DNA of 27,911 nt from an uncultured Oscillospiraceae bacterium (GCA_900552285.1 URYV01000005.1:1-27911), one strand, 5' to 3'; shown: positions 7,630 through 16,711, numbered from the stretch's first letter. Notes: generated by a model not told the origin, from the letters alone. Made by a program: numbers and translations.

Positions 7630-8403
7630 CTATTCTTTGTCTTTAAACTGGGAAACATATTCCCCGTTATCAATTTTGCGTTTTTTCTCCTTTGCGTGTT
7701 TTACAAAGGCGACGGTAACCACAACGGCGATGAGAATGACAATGGCGATTATGGCAAGAGTGGCGTTTCTCACCCGCTGCTGCGCCTGCTCATCGGTCTC
7801 GGTGTTGGAAATTGTCTTGGTTATAAAGGCGGTGTCAAAAATCGAATGTGCCTCGTTTTCATCGTTTTCGGTCATGTTTTCGGCGGTATACATTATGGAA
7901 TACTGCAAACCGTTTTTGACGGTGGTCATATAAATCGTATCCACAATATCGGTTCCCTTTGAAGAAAATTCGATGTATATATAATGTGCGTCGCCCTGGT
8001 CGACCTCGGTTTTGGCGATGACGGCATATCCCGCTCCGTTAAAGGATGAGGCTATCTGCTTATAAAGGTCGATAACTGTGTCGGAATCGGATTTTTTAAG
8101 CTCCCAGATGTCGATTGTGGTATCGCTTCCGTTAATGGCCACGCTGCAGCTTTTTCCGAGGCTGTCCTTTGCGTAGAAAATTCCGCCTTCCTTTTCCTTA
8201 AAATTGCTCATTTCGTCGGCGTCTATGCCGTATTCCTCAAGAGCCGGGTCGTCGGGAGAAAAATCGCTCATGACAAAAACCTTCATGCTCTCGGGAAAGG
8301 AAATTTTAAAATAACTGTCGGCGTCCTCATAGGCGGTCATTCCGCAGGAGGAAAGCACAAGCATAAGAGCCGCCGCCGCAAAAATGCACAAAAAGCGTTT
8401 CAT
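7630..8403 (-). CDS. Lipoprotein of unknown function with a C-terminal membrane helix
   Basis: The 257-residue protein begins with a lipoprotein signal peptide with lipobox LSSC (Cys20). A soluble domain of about 190 residues follows (about 21-207), in which beta-strand-like stretches such as AHYIYIEFSSKG and DTIYMTTVKNGLQYS stand out. A hydrophobic segment (about 211-233) and a basic tail (KHAKEKKRK) come last. It therefore appears anchored at both ends, by a lipid at the N terminus and a helix at the C terminus, with the domain outside the cell. No family was recognised. The soluble part resembles in layout the PsbP/DUF-type sensor lipoproteins of Firmicutes, but this is weak. It has its own promoter and probably shares a transcript with argF. 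Confidence 0.8.
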   Translation of the reverse strand: MKRFLCIFAAAALMLVLSSCGMTAYEDADSYFKISFPESMKVFVMSDFSPDDPALEEYGIDADEMSNFKEKEGGIFYAKDSLGKSCSVAINGSDTTIDIWELKKSDSDTVIDLYKQIASSFNGAGYAVIAKTEVDQGDAHYIYIEFSSKGTDIVDTIYMTTVKNGLQYSIMYTAENMTENDENEAHSIFDTAFITKTISNTETDEQAQQRVRNATLAIIAIVILIAVVVTVAFVKHAKEKKRKIDNGEYVSQFKDKE

Positions 8404-8432
8404 AAGGTGCTCCTTTTGTTTTAATTGATACG

Positions 8433-8461
8433 ATTATAACATTAAAGCCCATTTATTTCAA
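8433..8461 (-). promoter_or_regulatory. Sigma-A promoter of the lipoprotein-argF unit
   Basis: The -35 TTGAAA (8456-8461) and perfect -10 TATAAT (8433-8438) are spaced by 17 bp. The gene follows 30 bp later with AAGGAG as ribosome binding site. Confidence 0.75.
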
Positions 8462-8469
8462 GGATAAGG

Positions 8470-8499
8470 TTGACTTTTGTTTTTTCGGTATGATATAAT
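8470..8499 (+). promoter_or_regulatory. Sigma-A promoter of the transaldolase-family gene
   Basis: The -35 TTGACT (8470-8475) and perfect -10 TATAAT (8494-8499) are spaced by 18 bp. Only 8 bp separate this -35 from that of the divergent lipoprotein promoter, so the two may compete for polymerase. Confidence 0.75.
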
Positions 8500-8534
8500 G
8501 TGTGCAAGAATATAGATAAAAGAAGGAAAACATT

Positions 8535-9221
8535 ATGCTGTACATTATGGACACCGCTAATCTGGACAAGATACGCCATTGTGTGGAATTTTATCCTATC
8601 GACGGCGTTACCACCAACCCTTCGATCATTTCCAAGGAACACTCGGATTTTCCCAAGCTTATTAAGGAAATCCGCTCGATCATCGGCGAGGACAGAATGT
8701 TCCACATCCAGGTCACAGGCGACACTTATGAAGAAATCGTCAAGGAAGCCACCGATCTTCGCGATTATGTCGGCGGCAACCTCTATATAAAGGTTCCCAT
8801 TTCCAAGGAAGGCCTCAAAGCCACCTCAAAGCTCAAGGAAATGGGCATGAAGGTTACCGAAACCGCCATTTTCACCCCTCAGCAGGCTCTCATCGCAGCC
8901 AAGGCCGGCGCCGATTTTGTCGCCCCCTATGTCAACCGTCTTGACAACATAGTTTCCGACGGTGTAAACGTGGTCGGCGACATCGTGACCCTCTTCAAGG
9001 CTCACAACATCGAGACCAAGGTGCTTGCCGCTTCCTTTAAGACCGTTGAGCAGGTTCACAAGATTTCTATGCTCGGAACCCACGCCATCACCATCACCCC
9101 CGAGCTTTACGATTCCATCATTTATCATCCCATGACCCTTTACGCCATAGACGACTTCAAGGCCGATTGGGAAAGCGTTTACGGCGACAAGACCATTCTC
9201 AAAATGTTTGAGAACAAATAA
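8535..9221 (+). CDS. Transaldolase / fructose-6-phosphate aldolase family protein
   Basis: This 228-residue cytoplasmic enzyme belongs to the short (MipB/TalC/FSA) transaldolase family, which transfers or cleaves dihydroxyacetone units of sugar phosphates through a lysine Schiff base. The motifs visible are the N-terminal DTAN (6-9), GVTTNPSI (24-31), the Schiff-base lysine in YIKVP (Lys86), and TAIFTPQQA in the following strand. The FSA family is usually about 215-220 residues; the extra length is at the C terminus. Whether it is a true transaldolase or an aldolase is not resolved. AAGGA precedes the ATG by eight bases. Codon use is more biased (AAG, CTC, TTC) than in the neighbours, which suggests high expression. 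The gene has its own promoter and a downstream hairpin. Confidence 0.88.
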   Translation: MLYIMDTANLDKIRHCVEFYPIDGVTTNPSIISKEHSDFPKLIKEIRSIIGEDRMFHIQVTGDTYEEIVKEATDLRDYVGGNLYIKVPISKEGLKATSKLKEMGMKVTETAIFTPQQALIAAKAGADFVAPYVNRLDNIVSDGVNVVGDIVTLFKAHNIETKVLAASFKTVEQVHKISMLGTHAITITPELYDSIIYHPMTLYAIDDFKADWESVYGDKTILKMFENK

Positions 9222-9243
9222 TCTTCGCCCGAATATGAGTTTA

Positions 9244-9290
9244 ACCCCGCAACACCCCCCTAAAGCGTGTTGCGGGGTAATTTGAGTTTT
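9244..9290 (+). terminator. Probable terminator of the transaldolase-family gene
   Basis: A 12-bp perfect stem (ACCCCGCAACAC at 9244-9255 with its complement at 9267-9278) encloses an 11-nt loop. The following tract AATTTGAGTTTT is T-rich but broken, so some readthrough into mfd is plausible. No separate mfd promoter was found. Confidence 0.6.
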
Positions 9291-9309
9291 ATCGGCGCAA
9301 AAAGCCGAT
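9291..9309 (+). other. Second small hairpin in the mfd leader
   Basis: ATCGGC-gcaaaaa-GCCGAT forms a 6-bp stem ending eight bases before the mfd ribosome binding site (GGAGG). It follows the longer transaldolase-gene hairpin directly. Its role is not known. Confidence 0.35.
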
Positions 9310-9325
9310 TTGAAACGGAGGATTT

Positions 9326-12300
9326 ATGCCCTTTTTCGACAATTTTTTAACTGCGCTCCCCGAATACCGCTCTCTTGAAAAGGCGGTGGAAAAGGAACGC
9401 CTCCCCCTCGGCGTGACGGGAGTTTCCCATGTTCACCGAGCCCACATAATTTCCACCCTCTGCCGAAGAACGAACCGCAGGGGGCTTGTGCTCGTGGGGG
9501 ACGAGGGCGAAGGCACCAAGCTTTGCGCCGACATAAACGCCATGGGGCAAAAGGCAATACTGCTCCCCGCCCGCGACTTCGATTTTCGCCCGAAAGGCGC
9601 AAGCTCGAGAGAATATGAGCAGGAACGGCTTTTCGTGCTGTCAAAGGCTCTTGAGGGAGACTACGGGGTCATAGTCGCCTGCGTCGATTCGGCCATGGAA
9701 TTCACCGTTTCCCCCGAGCGGCTTTACCGCATGAATTTCTCCCTTTGCGCGGGGCAGGAAATCTCTCCCGACGAGGCTGTCAAAAAGCTGATTTATAACG
9801 GTTATGTGCGGTGCGACACGGTGGAGGGGCCGGGCCAGTTTGCCAAACGAGGCGGAATTCTCGACATTTTCACTCCCGACAAAGACCTTCCGACCCGCGT
9901 GGAATTTTGGGGAGACGAAATTGACTGCATGGGCAGCTTTGACGTCATTTCCCAGCGCCGTCGGGACAGCTTTGACAAAATCGAAATTCCTCCCGCAAGA
10001 GAGGTGCTTATAAACGATCCCGAGGGTCTTGCAAAACGGCTTGAGGACGCGGTGTCGAGACTTCGCTCGCCCAAATCCGAAAAGACCAAGGAACAGATTC
10101 TTTCCGATGCCGAGCTTTTAAAAACCACCGGCTCGACAGGCGGACTTGACCGTTTTATCCCCTTTATCGAGGGCTGCGCCTCCACCGTTTTCGATTATAC
10201 GGCCGACGCGTTGCTCTTTGTGAGCGACACCGCCAAGGTCAAGGAAAAGGCGAGAGTCTTTCATTGGCAGCTGTCCGAGGGCATTAAATCGCTGTTTGAG
10301 GAAGGGCTGCTTTGCAAGGGGCTTGAAAAATATGCCCTGACATTCGACGAAATATGCGAAAAATACACCGAGCAGGGAGCGATTTTTCTCGATTCCTTTG
10401 CCCGAGGCAGCTTTGACGTGCCAATAAAGGAGCTTTGCTCCTTCACGGTCAAGACCTCCACACCCTTTTCGGGGAATATATCCCAGCTTTGCGACGACCT
10501 CGAGCCGGTCATGTCAAGGGGCTTTGCCGTGGCCATTCTCGCGGGAAACAAAAAAGGCGCCGAAATTTTGGCCGAGGATTTGCGGAACAAGGGCTTTAAG
10601 GCCGATTATCAGGCGGATTTCGACACCGTTCCCTACGGCAAAATCGCCGTGACCGAGGGCGGGCTTTCGGGGGGATTTGAATACCTGCCCTCGAAATTCG
10701 TTTTGATAACCGAAAGTAAACGCACGGCGGCCAAAACCGTCAAACGAAAAAAGAACCCCAACGCCTTCAACTCCCTCGACGAGCTTAACAAGGGGGATTA
10801 TGTGGTTCATGCCGTTCACGGAATCGGCGTTTTTGAGGGAATACGTAAAATCGAGTCCAACGGCATAATCAAGGATTATATCACCATAAGCTATGCCGGC
10901 AAGGACGTGCTTTACGTCCCCGTGACCCAGCTTGACCTTGTTTCCAAATATATCGGCGCCGGGGGCGACGAGGTGAAGGTCAAGCTCAACAAGCTGGGCG
11001 GAACCGACTGGCAAAAGACCCGTTCAAAGGTCAAGGCGGCGGTAAAGGACATTGCAAAGGATCTTATCTCCCTCTATTCCAGGCGCATGAACACAAAGGG
11101 CTATGCCTTTTCTCCCGACATCGATATGCAAAACGATTTTGAACGACGTTTTGAATTTGAGGAAACCGACGATCAGCTGCGGTGTATCGACGAAATAAAA
11201 TACGACATGATGCGTCCCGTTCCCATGGACAGGCTGCTTTGCGGCGACGTGGGATTCGGCAAGACCGAGGTGGCGCTGAGAGCCGCCTTTAAATGTATTG
11301 CCGAGGGCAAACAATGCGCTCTGCTTGTTCCCACCACCATTCTCGCCTGGCAGCACTATCAAACCGTGCTGCGCCGAATGGACGGCATGCCGGTTAACAT
11401 CGAGCTTTTGTCCCGCTTCCGCACCGCCTCCCAGCAAAACGAAACAATAAAGCGCCTTGCAAGAGGCGAAACCGACATGGTCATCGGCACCCACCGACTC
11501 ATTTCCGACGATGTAAAATTCCGCGACCTTGGACTGCTTATCGTGGACGAGGAGCAGCGTTTCGGTGTGGCGCAAAAGGAGCGGCTTAAAGAGAAATTCA
11601 AGGCGGTGGACGTGCTCACCCTGTCGGCCACCCCCATTCCCCGAACCCTTAACATGGCAATGTCGGGGCTCAGAGATATGTCGGTCATAGAGGAGGCTCC
11701 CATGGACCGCCACCCCGTACAGACCTATGTCTGCGAATACGACAGCGGCATTATAGCCGACGCCATAAGGAGAGAGCTCCGCAGAGGCGGGCAGGTATAT
11801 TATCTTCACAACCGTGTGGACAACATCGAGCGGGTGGCCCTTTCTCTCAAGGAGCGGGTTCCCGAGGCAAAAATCGGAGTCGCCCACGGAAAGATGAACG
11901 AGGAACAGCTGTCGGAGGTGTGGAAAGCGCTCATCGAAAACGAGATCGACCTGCTTGTCTGCACCACCATAATAGAAACCGGCGTCGACGTTCCCAACGC
12001 CAACACCCTTATAATCGAGGACGCCGACAAAATGGGTCTTGCACAGCTTCATCAGATAAGGGGCCGAGTCGGCCGCTCGTCCAGACGGGCTTATGCCTAT
12101 CTCACCTTCCGCAGAGGAAAAGAGCTTTCCGACGTCGCCGACCGACGGCTTTCGGCCATACGGGAATTCACCGAATTCGGCTCGGGACTTAAAATCGCCA
12201 TGCGCGATCTTGAAATAAGAGGCGCGGGAAATCTGCTCGGCGCCGAGCAGCACGGGCAGATGTCGGCGGTGGGATATGATATGTATTTAAAGCTTCTTGC

Positions 12301-12787
12301 CGACGCCGTCAAGGAGGAAAAGGGCGAAAAGGTGGAGGACGCGCCCGAATGCACCGTTGACATTCAAATTCCCGCTCACATTCCCGAGGATTATATTGAG
12401 GACCTGCCCACCCGCCTTTCGATTTACCGCCGCATTGCAGATATAAGGAGCGAGGCCGACAGCGAGGATGTTTTCGACGAGCTTATCGACCGATTCGGCG
12501 AGCCGCCGAAACCCGTTGTGGGGCTTGTTAACGTGGCGCTGCTGCGGGGACGGGCGGCAAAGCTCGGAATTTACGAGGTGTCTCAGCAAAACGGCTGTCT
12601 GCTGCTTTATCAGAACAGTCCCGATGTTACGGCGGTACTTAAAGCGGCCGACATTATGAAGGGCAGAATACTTCTGAACGCCGGAAACAAGCCCTATATT
12701 TCGGTCAAACTGCTTAACACCCAGACCCCCGTAAACGCTCTTAAAGAGGCACTTTCAACCCTTGAACAAACGTCCTCGGCAAAGTAA
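9326..12787 (+). CDS. mfd: Transcription-repair coupling factor Mfd
   Basis: The 1153-residue protein releases RNA polymerase stalled at DNA damage and recruits UvrA. The N-terminal UvrB-like part covers about residues 1-340. The CarD-like RNA polymerase interaction domain has NKGDYVVHAVHGIGVF at about 487-503. The RecG-like helicase core has Walker A CGDVGFGKTE (about 638-647), the DEEQ box (about 741-744), LSATPIPRT, and the later motif QIRGRVGRSSR. A C-terminal TRCF domain follows. Length and order are normal for the family. The ATG has GGAGG five bases upstream. A strong terminator follows. The gene stands alone here, whereas in many Firmicutes it lies beside pth. Confidence 0.98.
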   Translation: MPFFDNFLTALPEYRSLEKAVEKERLPLGVTGVSHVHRAHIISTLCRRTNRRGLVLVGDEGEGTKLCADINAMGQKAILLPARDFDFRPKGASSREYEQERLFVLSKALEGDYGVIVACVDSAMEFTVSPERLYRMNFSLCAGQEISPDEAVKKLIYNGYVRCDTVEGPGQFAKRGGILDIFTPDKDLPTRVEFWGDEIDCMGSFDVISQRRRDSFDKIEIPPAREVLINDPEGLAKRLEDAVSRLRSPKSEKTKEQILSDAELLKTTGSTGGLDRFIPFIEGCASTVFDYTADALLFVSDTAKVKEKARVFHWQLSEGIKSLFEEGLLCKGLEKYALTFDEICEKYTEQGAIFLDSFARGSFDVPIKELCSFTVKTSTPFSGNISQLCDDLEPVMSRGFAVAILAGNKKGAEILAEDLRNKGFKADYQADFDTVPYGKIAVTEGGLSGGFEYLPSKFVLITESKRTAAKTVKRKKNPNAFNSLDELNKGDYVVHAVHGIGVFEGIRKIESNGIIKDYITISYAGKDVLYVPVTQLDLVSKYIGAGGDEVKVKLNKLGGTDWQKTRSKVKAAVKDIAKDLISLYSRRMNTKGYAFSPDIDMQNDFERRFEFEETDDQLRCIDEIKYDMMRPVPMDRLLCGDVGFGKTEVALRAAFKCIAEGKQCALLVPTTILAWQHYQTVLRRMDGMPVNIELLSRFRTASQQNETIKRLARGETDMVIGTHRLISDDVKFRDLGLLIVDEEQRFGVAQKERLKEKFKAVDVLTLSATPIPRTLNMAMSGLRDMSVIEEAPMDRHPVQTYVCEYDSGIIADAIRRELRRGGQVYYLHNRVDNIERVALSLKERVPEAKIGVAHGKMNEEQLSEVWKALIENEIDLLVCTTIIETGVDVPNANTLIIEDADKMGLAQLHQIRGRVGRSSRRAYAYLTFRRGKELSDVADRRLSAIREFTEFGSGLKIAMRDLEIRGAGNLLGAEQHGQMSAVGYDMYLKLLADAVKEEKGEKVEDAPECTVDIQIPAHIPEDYIEDLPTRLSIYRRIADIRSEADSEDVFDELIDRFGEPPKPVVGLVNVALLRGRAAKLGIYEVSQQNGCLLLYQNSPDVTAVLKAADIMKGRILLNAGNKPYISVKLLNTQTPVNALKEALSTLEQTSSAK

Positions 12788-12799
12788 CAGAACAGCACA

Positions 12800-12846
12800 A
12801 ACGCCCGTCGGAAGGGTTTTTCCGACGGGCGTTATTTTGTTCTTTT
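12800..12846. terminator. Terminator between convergent mfd and the GH125 gene
   Basis: A perfect 14-bp GC-rich stem (AACGCCCGTCGGAA at 12800-12813 with its complement at 12820-12833) has loop GGGTTT and is followed on the plus strand by ATTTTGTTCTTTT. It clearly ends mfd. The T-tract runs into the stop codon of the opposing GH125 gene. On the minus strand the tail TTTGTGCTGTTC is weaker, but the hairpin may serve both genes. Confidence 0.85.
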
Positions 12847-14125
12847 ATATTATCCCCTCGTCAAGGCAATGCATGACGAATTCGCAAAAAAGCGAGCAAG
12901 ACCAGGCAAACCACGGGCGGGTGTATTTTGACGGGTCATCAACGTCAAAGCCCTCGTGCATCAGATTTGTGCCGTCGGTGGTGGAGACAAGCATCTTGAG
13001 AAGCGAAAGCTTTTCTTCCTTGTCCTTTGCCGTCAGCCCCTGCATGGAAAGGGCGATGTGCCAAACATAGCCTTTGGGGGTGTGGGGACTGCCCACGCCC
13101 TTTGCACACTTTCCTTCAAAATAGAAAGGATTGTCCTTTGACAGCACAAAAGCTCTCGTGGCCTCATAAACGGGGTCGTTTTTGCCGCAAAATCCGAGGT
13201 AGGGAGCCGAAAGCAGGCTCGGCACGTTGGCGTCGTCGGACAGAATGTAATTTCCGAGGCCGTCGGTTTCATAGGCATACATTTTGCCCTGTTTTTCGTG
13301 AACAACACAGCCGAAATTTTTAATTCCCTGTCTTATCTCGGCCGAAAGGGTACGGCATCTTTGAGCCGACTGCCCGTCCTTTGCCGTTTCCTCGAAAATC
13401 TCGGCAAGATTCAAAAGCTCGACGGCGGCGAACATATTGGAGGGGACAAGATAGTTGTAAAAACAACGGTCATCGCTTGGACGAAAGCCCGACCAGGTCA
13501 TACCGGTAAAGCCCACGGGATTTCCCTCGCCGTTTTTGGGCATGGTGTCGTGCTCGGCGGTGTTCGGACGTACAAATTTATAATCGGAATTTTCCCTGTG
13601 ACGCTGTTCCTTTTCAAAAAGGGTAAGAATTTTTTCCGCCCCCTCGAAAAAGCTCTTGTCAAAATGAGAGGTTCTGCCGACCGCCTTATAAAAATCGTAG
13701 GAAAGCTTTATGGCATAGCAAAGGGAATCGACCTCATATTTGCGCTCCCAGATAAGCGGGTCGTCGCAGTTGTCTTTATCGTTGCAATGGCCGCCGTTGG
13801 GAACTTCGTTATAAGCGTTGGCATAGGGGTCGTGGCAGATACATTTAAATTGCCTTTTGCACAGCCCCTCTATAAAATCGGCCACGTCGGCGTTTTTCTT
13901 TGCAAGAGGAAGATAGCAGATCACCTGCGCCGTGCTGTCCCGAAGCCACATGGCGGGAATGTCGCCGGTTATTAAAAAAGTGTCCTCCTTGGAGGCGGTT
14001 TTTACGGTGGTTTCGGCCGTTACCGGAAAGCATTTTTCAAAAATTTCCGCAGCCTCGGGCAGGGAGGATTTTTTCAACCGCCGTCCGATGCTTTCGGCCT
14101 CTTTTTTTATTTCGTCAAGATACAT
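12845..14125 (-). CDS. Glycoside hydrolase family 125 exo-alpha-1,6-mannosidase
   Basis: The 426-residue protein matches GH125, metal-independent inverting exo-alpha-mannosidases that trim alpha-1,6-linked mannose. The family signature TMPKNG (195-200) is followed by GNPVGFTGMTWSGFRPSDD (201-219), where the Asp pair 218/219 should include the general acid. HEGFD (390-394) has Glu391 as the likely base. Both sit close to the catalytic residues known in clostridial GH125. There is no signal peptide, so it acts in the cytoplasm on imported glycans. A TTG start 21 bp upstream is possible, but AAGGAG seven bases before ATG 14125 decides the start. The gene begins four bases after the polA stop, so it is the second gene of that transcript. 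Confidence 0.93.
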   Translation of the reverse strand: MYLDEIKKEAESIGRRLKKSSLPEAAEIFEKCFPVTAETTVKTASKEDTFLITGDIPAMWLRDSTAQVICYLPLAKKNADVADFIEGLCKRQFKCICHDPYANAYNEVPNGGHCNDKDNCDDPLIWERKYEVDSLCYAIKLSYDFYKAVGRTSHFDKSFFEGAEKILTLFEKEQRHRENSDYKFVRPNTAEHDTMPKNGEGNPVGFTGMTWSGFRPSDDRCFYNYLVPSNMFAAVELLNLAEIFEETAKDGQSAQRCRTLSAEIRQGIKNFGCVVHEKQGKMYAYETDGLGNYILSDDANVPSLLSAPYLGFCGKNDPVYEATRAFVLSKDNPFYFEGKCAKGVGSPHTPKGYVWHIALSMQGLTAKDKEEKLSLLKMLVSTTDGTNLMHEGFDVDDPSKYTRPWFAWSCSLFCEFVMHCLDEGII

Positions 14126-14129
14126 TTTT

Positions 14130-16664
14130 CTACTCCTTGGCTTCAAACCATGTTTTTCCCGTGTGGCAGTCGGCAGTCAGCGGAACCGACAGCTCCACGG
14201 CGTGCTCCATTTCGTGTTTCAGTATTTCGGCCGCTCTTTGGGCCTCGCTTTCGGGAGCCTCCACGATAAGTTCGTCGTGAATCTGCAAAATGAGCTTTGA
14301 GCAAAGTCCCGCATCCTTAAGCGCCTTTTCCACATTTATCATGGCGATTTTTATAATGTCGGCGGCGGTTCCCTGAACCGGCATATTCCGCGCCACCCGC
14401 TCGCCGAAGGAACGGGTCACGGCCGACGAGGCCGAAAGCTCGGGCAGCGGACGGCGGCGGCCGAAAAGGGTCTTGGCATATCCGTCGATTTTCGCCCTTT
14501 CCACCGTTTTTTCCATATATTCCGCCACTCCGCTGTAGGTTTCCATATAGCTTTTTATATAGCTTTTGGCCTCGGCAAAGGAAATTTTAAGGTCCTTGGC
14601 CAGCGAAAATGCACCTATTCCGTACACAATCCCGAAATTGACCGCCTTGGCGCGGGAACGCATGAGAGGTGTGACCTGACTTTCTTCCACCCCGAAAACC
14701 TTTGCCGCGGTGGAGGTGTGAATGTCTCCGTCCGACAAAAAGGTGTCGATCATGCGGCGGTCATTTGCCATGTGGGAAAGCACGCGCAGCTCAATTTGGG
14801 AATAGTCGGCGTCGACAAGCACACAGCCCTCTCTCGCCACAAAAAACTTGCGAAGCTCTCTGCCGAGTTCCTTCCTGACGGGAATATTCTGCAAATTGGG
14901 TTCGGAAGAGCTGATACGCCCGGTGCGGGTTTCGGTCTGATTAAAGGTGGAATGAATTCGCCCGTCGTCGGAAATGACCGCCAAAAGCCCCTCCACATAG
15001 GTGGATTTAAGCTTTGCAAGCTGGCGGTATTCCAGCAGATCGCCCACCGGGTGAAATTCCTTAAGCTCTTCAAGAACCTCGGCACTTGTGGAAAATCCGC
15101 TTTTTGTTTTTTTCTTGGCGGGAAGCCCGAGCTTTACGAAAAGAGCGTCGGCAAGCTGTTTCGGAGAATTGAGATTAAACTCATATCCCACCGCCTCATA
15201 GACCGATTTTTCCAAATCGGCAATTCTGACTGTCAGCGATTCGCCGAATTTGCGTATTCCCTCGGCATCCACCAAAAAGCCCTCTTTTTCCATATTGCTG
15301 AGTACAAGGGACAGCGGCATTTCTATGTTTTTCAGCAGTTCGCGCTCGCTTTCATCCGAAAGGCGCAGCTTTAAAACCTCGTAGAGCTCGGGAAGAAGAG
15401 CCGCCGTTTTTGCCGCCTCCTCAAACCCGGGGGGACAATTTTTAAGCTCATAGCCCTCCACCGAATATTCCTCGCAAAGCCGACCCGCCGAGTAATCCGA
15501 CGCCGACGGATTTAATAGGTAGGCGCAAAGATAGGTGTCAAAAATCGGATTTTTAAGATATATTCCCTTTTCGTAAAGGGATTTGAGATCGTGAACCACC
15601 GTCGGGGCCGACGACGCAATCAGCTTTTCCGCCGCGGCGCCCTCAAAAATTTTCACTTTTCCGTCAAGCTTTACCGCAGCCGCAGCGCCGCCCTCACGCT
15701 TTATTATAACGGGGAAAATTTTTTCCGTTATATCGGGCGCGTCCTTTGAAGGCTCGACCTCTATCTGTCTTTCGGCCGAAGCTCCCCGAGCCTTTTCCCC
15801 CGCGTTTTCAAGCCCCATGCGCTTTATAATTCTGAAAAGCTCAAGGGAGGCAAGCTTTTTCTTAAGCCCGTCAATGTCGGCTGGGTTCTGCTCAAAGCTT
15901 ATGTCGCAGGGCACCTCTTTGCAAATGGTACCGAGCTTTAAGCTCATATATGCGTTTTCCTTGTCCTTTAAAAGCTTTTGCCTTACTCCGGATTTTATGT
16001 CGGGAGACTCGATATTACCGTATACTCCGTCGAGACTTTGAAATCTCGCTATAAGGGCAAGAGCGGTCTTTTCCCCCACTCCCGCAACTCCGGGAATGTT
16101 GTCGGAGGCGTCGCCCATAAGCGCCTTAACGTCGATAAGCTGTATGGGCATGACCCCGTAAATCTCAAAAATTCTTTCGGGAGTGTATACTCTAAGCTCC
16201 GGCTGACCCGCCTTTGTGGCGGCAAGCAGCACGGTGGTGGTTTTATTCACAAGCTGAAGGCTATCACGGTCGCCTGTGGCGATATAACATTCGAAATCCC
16301 GCTGACCGCAAAGTCTTGCAACCGTGCCCAAAAAGTCGTCGGCCTCATAGCCCTCCTTTTGGAGAACGTTCACCCCGTAAAGCTCGAGAATTTCCTTTAA
16401 AATCGGGAATTGCATGGTCAGCTCCTGCGGCTGAGGCTTGCGGCCCGCCTTATATTCGGGGTAAATTTCCTTTCGAAAGGTGGGCGCCTTAAGGTCAAAG
16501 GCGGCAAAAATTTTGTCGGGCTCTACCTGCTCCTTAAGCTTCATGAGAATATTCAAAAAGCCGTAAATCCCGTTTGTAAAAATGCCGTCCTTGGTGGAAA
16601 GGGAGCGTATACCGTAAAATGCACGGTTCAGAATACTGTTTGCGTCAAGAATAAGAATTTTCAT
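14130..16664 (-). CDS. polA: DNA polymerase I, probably without proofreading
   Basis: The 844-residue protein has an N-terminal 5'-3' exonuclease domain (about 1-290), a vestigial 3'-5' exonuclease region (about 295-460) and a polymerase domain. Polymerase motif A DYSQIELRVLSH is at about 617-628, motif B RSRAKAVNFGIVYG at about 665-680, and motif C IHDELIVE at about 793-800. The 3'-5' region lacks the D-x-E metal-binding motif expected at Exo I, as in Bacillus and Thermus enzymes, so proofreading is probably absent. A GTG start 12 bp upstream exists, but its GTGGAG is itself the ribosome binding site (GGAG at 16671-16674, six bases before ATG 16664), so the ATG is chosen. The GH125 gene follows after four bases. 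Confidence 0.97.
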   Translation of the reverse strand: MKILILDANSILNRAFYGIRSLSTKDGIFTNGIYGFLNILMKLKEQVEPDKIFAAFDLKAPTFRKEIYPEYKAGRKPQPQELTMQFPILKEILELYGVNVLQKEGYEADDFLGTVARLCGQRDFECYIATGDRDSLQLVNKTTTVLLAATKAGQPELRVYTPERIFEIYGVMPIQLIDVKALMGDASDNIPGVAGVGEKTALALIARFQSLDGVYGNIESPDIKSGVRQKLLKDKENAYMSLKLGTICKEVPCDISFEQNPADIDGLKKKLASLELFRIIKRMGLENAGEKARGASAERQIEVEPSKDAPDITEKIFPVIIKREGGAAAAVKLDGKVKIFEGAAAEKLIASSAPTVVHDLKSLYEKGIYLKNPIFDTYLCAYLLNPSASDYSAGRLCEEYSVEGYELKNCPPGFEEAAKTAALLPELYEVLKLRLSDESERELLKNIEMPLSLVLSNMEKEGFLVDAEGIRKFGESLTVRIADLEKSVYEAVGYEFNLNSPKQLADALFVKLGLPAKKKTKSGFSTSAEVLEELKEFHPVGDLLEYRQLAKLKSTYVEGLLAVISDDGRIHSTFNQTETRTGRISSSEPNLQNIPVRKELGRELRKFFVAREGCVLVDADYSQIELRVLSHMANDRRMIDTFLSDGDIHTSTAAKVFGVEESQVTPLMRSRAKAVNFGIVYGIGAFSLAKDLKISFAEAKSYIKSYMETYSGVAEYMEKTVERAKIDGYAKTLFGRRRPLPELSASSAVTRSFGERVARNMPVQGTAADIIKIAMINVEKALKDAGLCSKLILQIHDELIVEAPESEAQRAAEILKHEMEHAVELSVPLTADCHTGKTWFEAKE

Positions 16665-16690
16665 GGCTGTCTCCACTCGATTGAAATTAG

Positions 16691-16711
16691 CTTAAGCGAC
16701 AAACGCTTAAG
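16691..16711. promoter_or_regulatory. Inverted repeat upstream of polA
   Basis: A perfect inverted repeat CTTAAGCG-acaaa-CGCTTAAG lies 27-47 bp before the polA ATG. Each arm contains the palindrome CTTAAG. There is no T-run, so it is not a terminator. It may be an operator or a leader hairpin. No convincing polA promoter was found around it. Confidence 0.4.

Noticed and set aside
11024..12253. 409-codon open frame antisense to mfd
   Set aside because: It is opposite a certain, highly conserved gene, has no ribosome binding site or recognisable domain, and results from codon bias that keeps the antisense frame open.
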